A DNA stretch of 64,000 nucleotides. It comes from Bimastos eiseni. Taxonomy: Eukaryota; Annelida; Clitellata; Crassiclitellata; Lumbricidae. Positions 11,513 to 23,500 of the stretch are shown piece by piece. A program made the position numbers and the translations under genes. Every line of letters begins with the position of its first letter. The stretch's first letter is position 1. The stretch lies in NCBI GenBank assembly GCA_959347315.1, contig OY365810.1, positions 32,707,150 through 32,771,149 on the forward strand, written 5' to 3'. The notes under the pieces were generated by a model that saw only the letters and a program-made list of their open reading frames with translations, ran no database searches and had not been told where the DNA came from.

Positions 11513-11578
11513 CTACTTTTCCGCTTCCTCTTCATCATCGTCATCATCATCGTCATCATCATCGTCATCATCTTTATA
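11513..11578 (-). CDS. ADAM17-like last coding exon (acidic C-terminus)
   Basis: The acceptor attttag is followed by Tyr-Lys, a run of Asp, Glu-Glu-Glu-Ala-Glu-Lys and a TAG stop. The Asp run is coded by a GAT/GAC triplet repeat (TCATCG-like on the plus strand), so its length may vary between individuals. Phase 0 fits exon 23. No later exon is needed. Confidence 0.65.
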   Translation of the reverse strand, partial: YKDDDDDDDDDDDDDEEEAEK

Positions 11579-14500
11579 CTAAAATAAACAGAATTTAATT
11601 ATCACAAAAACTAATGAAAGGAAATTCAACTATTGCAAATTTATTCAGAAGTGACATAGCCAACCATCATGAAACTCTAGTAATCTAGTGTCACAGCCGA
11701 GCTGCTGCTACTGCTAGATGATATGCATCCATCCATCAACAATTGCCTAAAAGGCATGAAGGATATTCAGTTGAAAGCATGAAAATGGCAATCCAGCAAG
11801 TAATCTCTCTATGGATGCCATGGCAAGTAGTTCTCATTTTCACATGCTTGTGCACCACAAGATTAGAACTCAGAAGGCAGAGGTAAAAGCTACCGAAGTT
11901 TTCCAGTAAGCCCCACATTCACCAGCAAACTTTTCCTTGTAATGCCTACACAACTACGATTTCTGCTCAGATAATAATTATTGAGACCAGACTTGAATAT
12001 TGGTAAGACCCTCATATTTAGCATTTCATCTATAATCAATGCTAGACAACAAAGAATGAGTCAAATAATTTATCATCAATCTAATTTCTCTGAGTCAACA
12101 ATATGGTAAAATGTCATAGACCATTGCTGACCTCCCTAAATTCATTCCTTATGAAGTGTATGATCTGTAAAATCACAATTTATTTTTTCAAAAATTTTTA
12201 GAAGGTACATACATGTAAGGTTAAATATTGGTTAACAGTTATAATAATTATACTCTGGATAACAGTCCTGTTATTATCAATGATGGCGTCCTTCTCGTTT
12301 CTGACCGTCTGGGCACTCAAATAAAATTAACAGCTAAAAAATGACAGTGGCAGAATCTTTGAAACTGAGCTATTCGCTGTTTTGTTGGCTGATTCCGTTT
12401 TGTCCTTAATCTATTCAGTCCCTCACCAACAGAATTGGAAAATAATTGTCAAACTCATTACAGACACAGAATAAGTCATAAAGTCTCTATGTCTTTTGAA
12501 TGCACTGATCTTTGGTAACCTAAATTATTGCAACTCGTTTTCTATTAGCATTGCGGTCAAATGTGCAGAAGCTCTAGAAAATATCAAATATCTTTGCAGA
12601 GCATAACTAATACATGTACACTGTCTGTCTTCTTCAAATAATCAAACAACTCAATTATTTGCATGCTTATCAGCAAAAACCACTGGATTTTAAGTGAAAG
12701 CTTGCAGCCTAGAATATGATTGATCAAAATGCAATACTAAAGTCAGTAGAGGAATTACTAATCATTCAAAAACAAAATACATGACTAAGTGAGTACAAGA
12801 AATACTAATTATCGTTCAAAAACAGAGCTAACTTATACAGCTTGTAACTGATGCCTTACCGAATCCATTGCATCCTGAACAACTGCTGCAATTTCCCCCC
12901 TTTCAGCTGCCTGGAATGTAAACAAGCAGAGAATATTTTGTAAAGTACATTTTTGGGCCAAATGTGCCAGCTACCCATTGATAAACAACTCATTCAAAGT
13001 CTTGTAGTTATTTTCAGAATGCAGTAACAACCTGCTTGAACTTAATTTCTCAACTTTTGCAACTGCTATATTTCATGGTTGTCCTTCCTACCCTGTTGAA
13101 ACAGCCATTGAATCAAATACTAAATTAGCTGGTATTCTGTTAATGAAAGGCATCACAATTGTACATTCTCAAAGGTAATTTGAGTAGTAATTACCTAAGT
13201 AACAGGCCTAAATGATATAGTCATGCCATCACCATCAAAAGGAAAAATTCTGGTGTATGTCAACAAAAAAAAACCCTTGGAAACTGCCTTCTATAATTAT
13301 AGTTATTTTGAGACATCACCTTAAGGCCATCAGCAAGGGAGTTACACTAACATACGCCAAAAATACGTATTACCCGCTAAGATTCCATTTAAGTTTAATC
13401 ACTGCAAATAAACTTATATTACACGACGTATTTAATTTTAATATCTGCAAATATACTTACAGACACGTGAATAAATCCTTTTTGAAACGCGAATCGAACA
13501 CTTTTTTACTTAATTCCGGCAACAGAAGCAAGACATTGCAAAAGAAAAAACAGCACCCGATGCAGTAAGATAACTGTACCCGGTGACTTTTTGTGCTACA
13601 TATATTTAGGTCAACAAATTTGTATACGACGCTTCTGTCCAATCACGCACACCTTGAATCAGACAGACAGATGTCACGTGATTATTAGTCTAGGATTGAC
13701 TTATAACAACTGAAACTTTTTCTTGGTTTTGATTGTTTATGTATTTTAGTATTATTGCAACCACATTTCAAAACAGCAACACATAGTATTGTCTTGGATG
13801 GCTTTTTGATTTATTGAGTCGCCAGTGCTCTGTCAACAACTGTTGGAAGAAAGGCAGTATGAAATTCCTGTAATAAAAAAAACTAAAACTTATATCATGT
13901 CATGCCTTGTCAATTTGCAATGCTTCGTAATATGAACGGATCATTGCAGCAAAGCCTTTTCTGTCATATTCTGGGTTCATAAGGTCAGTTCCCATTAGCC
14001 CAGCTCACACACGAACATTGACAATCCCAGGATATTCTCATCCCCCTAAGACCATGCTCCCCTGAGACAGGATACAACTGCATAATGTATAATCATATAA
14101 TCAATCCTCCATCCAAAATTAAGAAATGTTTGAATGGCCGCAAACAGAATTTGAGATTAACGGAAAGTAATTAATTTTTTTAAATGCAACTGAAGTCTGG
14201 ATTTATAATTTCTTTGTATAGTTTAATTTTCCTTGTACGGATTGTTCAGACCTAAAGTAATGAAACAAAATCAGGAAAAAATCAAATCACTGACTGTATT
14301 TATGCTTTATCAATATTATGTAGTATTAAAACTTGTTAAAATTTGAGTGTCAGTTTTATGTCATTTTATTTTTTTATAACAGTTAAAAGATTTTTGCTAG
14401 CAAATATGATGCGTAACAAAAATATACAGTATAGTCTAATGTAAATTAAATCTTATAAATGACTTTAGCTAATTAATTATTTTGTAAAATGGGGGATAGA

Positions 14501-17500
14501 GAAGCTTAGTTGAACATACATATGGGGAGGATTCACATATGTGACAAATGGAGAGGATTCACATATGTGACAAATGGAGAGGATTCACATATGTGACATA
14601 TGGATAAACCCATAAGACAGAACATCAATGTTGCTTAAGATCCTCAAACAGCAACCGTCTAGTACTAGTGTCTAGTACATTAGTAGTAGACACTACTAGA
14701 CGGTCGTACTAGTGTCTAGTACCAGCGTCTAGTACTAGAACAACGTGTCATTCACTTTTACACAATACATTATAGAGCAGTACTGGTTTCACTTTTTACC
14801 GATTACGCCAATACCGATTATTGTCGATTATTTCATTTGCCGATAACGATTATATAGCAGATTATTTCACCGATTATTTTTATTATGTTTCCCAAGATGC
14901 CCGGTTCCAAAAGATGAACCTACTGCTACTCTCTACTGTTGTGATACAAGCAAAACACTTGCTCCATAGGAGACATATACATGTTGTTTGGGACTAATCC
15001 TAGGCAGGCAATATACATTAGGCATACCACCCACCATCGACCTTGCATGACAGAGGATAGAAAATAGATATCTATGTAATTGGACACCTTCTTCTAACAA
15101 ACATGCCAATGATGCCATTCCCTCCCCAGACAAGCCACTTTTATGACCTGCCAGTTTGGCCTAAAATACCGGTCAGCAGAGATGACATAATTGTGCCCTG
15201 GGTAATTAAGTTCTGCACAAAAGCTGTTGACACTTTCCCACCGTTTATACTAGCACAATGCCTACTTGGTGGTCTGAAGTAGCCATACTATGGGAACGGA
15301 ACGGAATGCTGTCCTTCACAGACCCAATTATGTTGCTGGTGTCATTTTGCTCTTAAAGACTGAAAATAATATTATAAAATAAAAAATAATTTTTAATATC
15401 GGCGCCGATTATCTTACCGATATCCGATACCGCCGATATCTCTATAATCGGCCCCGATTATGAGTGCTGTCGATGTATCACTAGAGCTCTAATAACTTAC
15501 AACTGCAATTTCATAATGTACTCCTCACAAAAAGTTGAGAAGTGCACAATGACTCTGGCAACCATCTAGAGCCCCTTTGATCCCCACTCAATATCTACTT
15601 ACGTGAATGCTCAAATATACATGTAGTCGTTATGAGTGAATAAACTTACACTTCGCATCTCACCTGTTTAACACCCTCAGATTCATTTTTTGTGTGACTT
15701 TTGTTCAATCGCTCCTTGAAAGAAAAGAAACATAAAAAATTGATAAAAACATGTCTTCAAAGACTTTCCTCAACATTCCTGGCTACTTGCGAATGCAAAT
15801 ACTGTACGGACCTTTGGATATCTAGGATCAGCAGGTGTCAACTTGTGAGCATAACAAACAAAACACCTATGCTGCTGTCAACTAAATTTGTCATTCATAC
15901 AAGCAAAGATATCACAACTTGTTCCCTCTGTTGCAACATTTTCTGCAAACTTGAGAAATCTTGTTAGGGCACATGTGAGAACAAAAAACTTTAGAAAAAA
16001 ATATGAGCTTTATGTATTCTCAGTAATGCTAATGGTTAGCTTTAAACATTCATAATTATTAACACATCAGCATCAAGTTGAGCAGGTGTTGGTGGGTCAA
16101 TGATACTTGAAATGAGAAGTAGCAGAGCATTTCTTTTGTCAAATGAAGCATTTGACAAAGGAAATAAGGAGGTGCACTTGAAGAGGTCCATAGAATTGGA
16201 ACAAAACAAAAATTATTCGGGAATAACAGAAACTCTGGGCACAATCATATACGTTACGAGGACGCTAGGAAGGACACTGGCTATTGATCACGCCAATTAG
16301 TTTTTAAGTGGTTCTAACAACGATTCATTTTCTTATCCAACACCTAAAACCTTGTTACGTTATGTCCCTACAGTTTTAAGCTGTTATGTTGTGCTACGCG
16401 ATGTTATGTTAAGGTACCTTTGGAAAACCATTTTCTCATTTGACTTGGCACAGTGCACTTTGATAAACCAGCAAATGGTGCTTCACTGTCAAGCAGGAAT
16501 GCTCTAGAAATTTAGCTCTAGAGTTATGACCTTTACATTATGGCCACATATCTTCAATGAAATCTTCATTCCATCATAGTTTGATAACTTACTTCGATTA
16601 ACTGATTGATCAATTCTTCCCTCTCTCTGTCAAGCTTTCTGTCCTATAAAAAAGAACATGTTAATGCAAAATTAAATGTTGCATACTAATAGTAATAAAT
16701 TTTTAATATGATCTTAAGTGAATATTAGACATTAAAATAACCACAGGATTAAAAAAACAAAATCTGTTTGCACAGTGTCATCATAATTATTATTTCAGCT
16801 AATAATAATTCTCTTATTGTACACCTAGTAACTAACTTACTGCCAAGTTATTTGAAAGAAATGAAACATTATTGCTACAGAATAGTTCGGTCCACGGTTG
16901 AGGCACTTTTTGGGAGAAGTATGACTCCAGGGACTTCCACCTCTGGACAATTCATCTCATCTAGCCTGCTCATCTATGGATGTTTCACCTCTGATTGATC
17001 TACCAATATAAGGGCTTTCACCTCTATCAAAGTGGTATGGTACATGTTCCTTGATGAGGAAAAACAAAACATACCCAATCCAACTATATTTAAGCAAACT
17101 ATATTTTTCATCAGTTCATCTTTTATTTAATCAAATTCTATTTTTTCATCAATCCAACTTCGATTTAAGCACTAAACAGTTTCTTTTATTAAACAAGAAT
17201 CCGTTCAATCAATCCAATTGCTCTTTAAGCCAGAAGACAAGGTGAGAGGATAGTCACTAAGTAAATAAGATGTTGTCCAGGATTTTTAATACTACATACA
17301 GTCAGTTGTTATCACATGCCATGTATTGAAGTCAGCAGGTGTCTTACTCAGGCGCTTAACCCTTTAATCAGCATGTACTAAAATGCATGAGAAGCATATG
17401 CCATATGTCTATAAACTAATGGCGTTGTCATCCACCCTTAATTTCGACAGAGGTGAGAGCCTCTAGAGGTGAAAGACCCCAGGAGTGAATAATTGATTGG

Positions 17501-20500
17501 ACATGAAACTTGTGAAGGAGAACTGATCGAGTCCAGAGGGTGAAAGCCCCTGATACTGACAAACAAGAAACCTCCATTTCCATCCGACAAGCGCACATGC
17601 ATTAATTACACTGTAAGCAATGTTTATTTACATTTAAAAAATATAGATTATTACAGTATTATTAAAATTCAATGAAATTTAATAATGACCTTAGATGTCT
17701 GGCACAAAAAACAAACCATGAGTTAGAAAAATGTGGCTAATTTCATTTAATAAAATGCAGTCCGTCTAAATAAAGCGGTTTTTGATCGACACAAGGAAAT
17801 TGTTATCAAGGTTACATACCAAATAGCATACGAAACAGCTAATTGGAATCCAGAAAATCAAGGACACGATAATTATGATGAGAACAATGTTGTTTCTCAT
17901 GAATCTTGCTAAAACAAACATAGAACAAAATATCGTCCTATTTTAAAGCGTCAATGTTGTTTGAAATAAACTTCACTGTGCTCTAAATAGCCTTAGTGCA
18001 GTGATCAAATTTAGCCGAATTCTGCCAGATCTTAACTCTTGCACCTCTAATGTATAATATCTTCCATAAATGACGTCACGCAATTTTGGACTATTTTTCA
18101 CCCTGTCCCTTCGTCACAAATGCCATTACCCCTCAAATATGACGTCACGTCACAAGATAGTTTTGTTTAATTGTGGTAACAACTAGGCCTACTGCTAATT
18201 AAGTGGAACTTGTTTAAATGAGTGTAAGTTTTTAATAAAATTATGTATTTTGATGTGACGAAGTGACGTCACATTTCGTCGACCTCCTCTCCCCTTGTCA
18301 CACATCGTCACAAATTTATGACCCTCCCCATGGTCGCGTGACTTCATTTATGGACGGCCCCTAGTGTCAAAAAAAGTTAAGAACTAAAAATTGCAAAGGC
18401 AGAGCACCAACGTATTAAGTTGACGACAAATGGTTTATGCACTGTGGTCGACTATGTTCGTTAAAATAACAGCTGGATTGGTGATATGAATAATGCTGGG
18501 AAAAAAGTTGGATGGGTGAACGAAATTCTTCCAAAACAGATGCTATTTAGATGAATATAATGCCTACTGAAATAAAAGTTGGATCATTGAAAAGAATATT
18601 TGCCTAAATGGAAGTTGAATTGACAAAAAATGGTTCTTGCTGAACTAGAAGCATTTGCAGCATTATTATTATCAATCCAACTTCTATTTAGCCAAATACA
18701 ATGGGCGAAAAATACAATTTTTTTTAATCATTCATTAGGCTTTTTGTCCATCAACCATTATTTAGTCGTAAATTATTTGTTTGTGAAATATTTTGTGTAA
18801 TTGAAAAGGGAATGCCTACAGAGAATTGCTATCCTTGGTGAAATTGTTGACAAGGGGCCAGTGGGGCCGGCACCATTTTGAAAGTTGTAAAATCCAAAGT
18901 CTGTAAATGCGCAAAGTGCAAAATTTTGTCCTCCTTTTTTCCTGTTGATAATAACGCACGCATATAGAGGAATTGCACTGCTGCATGGACGCTCATGGAC
19001 GGCGTCCAGGCTCTGCTGGCCAAATAAGTGGCAGGACGGCGTCCAACCTCGAAAATAAGTGCCTGGACGCCGTCCATGACCGTCCAGGCACACTTTATGC
19101 CCTGGTTACGTCTCAATCATTTTCGCTTTATCAGAATATCGAATAGGAGTATTGTTATATATGTCAACCACAGAGATTTCGTTTGGAGAAATTTGAGATA
19201 TGCCATCTGTAAATAAGCAATTTAACCCGTGCTGTAGTGAACCCAGTGACACGTAACTGCCTCAAACCAAATGAGTTCCAATTTAAAACTTTCATATACA
19301 AGACTTGTATTATTAAAACAGTGCAGTCACTACTGCCTAAAATGGGTTTCATCATTTATATAAATAGTCCAAAAAGTTGAATAGATATTGTCAGTTGAAT
19401 GTGTGCAGTCAGCATCAATAACACTCCTACTCAAATGAAGGTTAGGAGACACCCTGGGGCAACATGATGCTACTCAAATATACCAGTCACAACCGCACAT
19501 AACTTATTGTTCTCACTGTGTCATGTCTAGCTAGAACAGGTCTTGCAAGTTTGGCATGCACTGAAGGCTTGACTCTTCCACAAAACTGGACAACAGAAGA
19601 TTGTTTTGAATGGCTAATTTGGTGACCAAACTGGAACTAAGGTCAATCATCCAGCCTATTCAGCTAAAAATATACACACTCGACCATGTATACCAACTTT
19701 TCAACCATTATCATAGCTCAAATCTTTTCAGCCTAGATTTTGGTATGTTCTCTATGCACATTATGCAGGTTTTCTAAGTCCTTATTCATATAACGATTCC
19801 ATGCCTGGATACAGTATTCGAACTGTGGTCCAACCAGTGCTTTGTACATCCTCAGTTATTTTTCCTAGTCTCTGGTGACTATTGTCTTTATCACACCTAC
19901 AGTTGCATTAACCCCTTTTGATGCTCAAACACATAACAGGTCTGCACTCTCTTGCACAATCAATTCCAAGTCAAATTCATCCTCACCCACTTTCAATACC
20001 CTACCTCTGTTTTGTATGAACACTCGATATTTCTCTTCCCCCAGAAGTATCACCCAGTGGTTCTCCAAATTAAACAGCACATGCCAGTTCTTTGACCATC
20101 CAAACATTCGTCTTATGTCTTCTCTCAGTGTCTTCGATGGTCTACATCACCCAATGCTCCACATAGCTACAAAAGTAGATTTTTTCAAAAATCCCATTAT
20201 TTAGATCATCAATAAAAAGTACGAACAGCAAAGCACTGATCCGCGTGGCACTCCACTCAGCACTGTCATGCAGCTAGAACATTTGTCATCTATGCTCACC
20301 TTTCTCTTCTACGTGATAACCAGCTGTGCATTGGCGAATCTTGCTAAGACAATGCTTAACTCACAGTAATAATGCATCTGACATGAGTTGATGCAATACC
20401 ATAGAAGGCACTTTGAGCTGCAAATAACTAAATATACTCAATTTCACATAGCGACCTTATAGCGTTGAGCCCTTTATCCCGCTTTATTTTCAATGAATTG

Positions 20501-23500
20501 ATTCACCACCGCTGCCCTTTTGAATAGGTGATCACACTGGTGAGATGAATAGGCATTTCTCCGTCAGCCATTTTGCTACCAGAGATCAACTGTGAGAGTC
20601 GCAAACAGCATGAACTTATTTCTTACCTTAAGAAAAACGTGCTTCCCCGAGCAATGTCAGTGCCTGCCTTTGAAGTTAACCCTTTAACAACCAGCGTAAT
20701 TGATTTCCAACATATTTAACAATGTGCTGGTCATTATAGAGTAAAAGACTAATCTTGAGTAAACAATAATTTGGAATAAAATGAGATATGGGCCCATCCA
20801 TATATTACGTACGCAAAAAATCGGATTTTCGGACCCCCTCCCCTGTTGCGTACGTTGCACCTGTACGCAAATATGGCCGAAATTTGAAACCCATCTCCCT
20901 CGCTGCGTACGTAATATGTGGATGGCCCCTATATTACACAAAAAAGTACGAAAATTAGGTAGATAAGCAATACTCAATTGTACACTTTTACAAAAACCTA
21001 ACAAATTGATGCAACTCACCAAATGCCGCGGGCGAAGAAAGGTCTAAAATCTCCCAAAGCCGATAAAGTGCACCATGCGTAATGAGAACACAACTACCCT
21101 GAAATGATAGAAAAACCATATAATCATGTGACTCAAGAAGTTATTAAACCCAGGCCTAGCTCAGAAACTCTGCAAAACAGCTTTGCTCTTTTGGGCCCAT
21201 ACTGTGTCACTGGGGAAACCTGATGGTAAGCTATGTCCACAAAGCATTACAGTGCTTCAACATGGATAACTCTGCTAAACAGATAATTAGAACCCAATAC
21301 TACAGAGGTGGGCTATCTGAAAGCATCTGACACACTGCCAACATGTTCCAATACGTTGAATGTATTGTATACTTAGATTTAAATGTCAGCATATTATTAA
21401 TTTTAGCTGAAGAGCAAACAATAAAGAATGCATAAACATTGGAAAATCTAAGTCCTGGAGGTATCAGTTCGGTAAAAAGTTGATTTAAAAATTTTACCTT
21501 TCTAGAAAGCCTGAAAACAGAACCTGTGATTTCCGGATCTCCAGATTTCAACCATTGACTTAATTTCTTCTATTCTAAGCCAGCAAGCAATCCTGCTCAA
21601 AATCGTCATAACAGGTTATACAATGCGCTTGTCTTAAGCTAAGGAAACACCTGTTCAGGACTCCCTAAATAAACACAACACAGCCTGACTTACATGTTTA
21701 CTGCATACTCCAACACTGCAAGGCATGCCCACTGATATGTTTAGAAATTTATTCTCCTTAGTAAGATAAGGACTGCATAGGTTTTTCTTGGACATGCAAC
21801 AGATCTTGCAGGCGTCAGCGGCTGCATAAAACCAATAACATGATATGCATTGGTCCAGTACACTTACCCCATTTAATGGGCATGGCAACACATGATAATG
21901 ATGATGTACATAAACATATGTAAAATAAGTATGTATATACACCATATATAATTATATATGTTTGCTCTGGTGCTTGTATCAAGGCACTTTTACCTATTTG
22001 ATATCGACCAAGCTTCACCAAAAGGTTATGATTAACGATTTAGCCTAAAATGAAAATCACTTTATGTTTAGTACAAACTGAAAACAGTGCTGCCCCAGGA
22101 AAGTTACATCTTTAATTTCGATTGAGTACTTCAATTAAGCAGCAAGTATCTCAGCTTAATTTGTACCTTCACATATATGTTACATAGCCATGTATAGCTA
22201 TGCCTACATATAGATATCTATACATATCAAACTATCCATAAAGATATCTATACATACAGCAAAATATCTACGTAGGTCTATACAATTATACATACATACA
22301 TACAAGCACACATGATAACTTGAAATTGAGAATGCTAATTGTTGATAATTCGTCGCGTGAGAATTATCTTAGCGTATATCCAAAATGGAAAATTATTAAC
22401 GAGTGTTTTCATTTAAATATTCATGGATATTGTGCGAATTTTTTAAGGAAAAGTTTTTAAATTGTCTGGATATACCGTACTATAATCCAGACTGTTGGAT
22501 CTCCTATGTCCAATCAATGATGAGCTTTATCTGGACATACGGCCTACAACAAAGACACTGCTACGCCATGCAAATTCCATACAACTCTGGAGGTACGATA
22601 AACGGTGTCTGGAAGCAGGTGATACGCAATGGCGTAGCGAAGAGGTGCGAATGGGGCAAACCGCCCCAGGCGGCACTTGTCCGAGGGGCGGTATTCTCGG
22701 TAAAAATATAAAAAATATTGTTCTATAAAATGTATCCTTCAGGATTCTTGTTGCTCTTGTCTAAACCTGGCAGGCTGGCACAATATTGTTTTGCTTTTTC
22801 TCGACATAAAACTAACATATACGATATACCCAAATACATCGAAATTATCGAACGGCGCCTAGTGTTTATACACATCACAGCAGTCCTCAGGTAATTTGGC
22901 GCCCTAGGCATTCATCTATATAAGAGCGCCTCCACTTTTGTTGCATGAAAGTAAGATGCAATAAATATGGAGTCAGGCAAATATACACAGGGCAAACAAA
23001 ATATACAGAGTTTATAGACGACTCTGGCATAGGAAAATTAACCGGGAAAGAGCAAGAGATTAAATGAGGTGTTTGGAGATTGAATATCGTTTTGTGAATT
23101 AGTCTAAAACAGGTTTTTAATAACCAATTTATGAATTTCTTTTGTATCATCATGAAATTTTATTCCTGAAAACATAACCATATTATCCCTAAACTTCGGC
23201 GCCCCTAAAATTTGGCGCCCTAGGCGGCTTCCTGGATACTTTCACTAGTAAACGCACGCAATTTAATCTAATAAACGTACAAAAGTAAAAAAATCACAAA
23301 ATAAATTATTTTCATTTCTAACTAAAGTTTGTGTAGACATATTTAGCCGGTAAGTCGAAATCAAGTTTAGATGAAAATAATAGATATTAAAAACAGTGCA
23401 GATGATCTTGTCGGCTGCAAATTTGTATCATACGAATCGCAAGAGGACGCTAGTTAATTTAATTTCGCCATTACCTTCGCAAGTATCGAATGAAAAAGAA

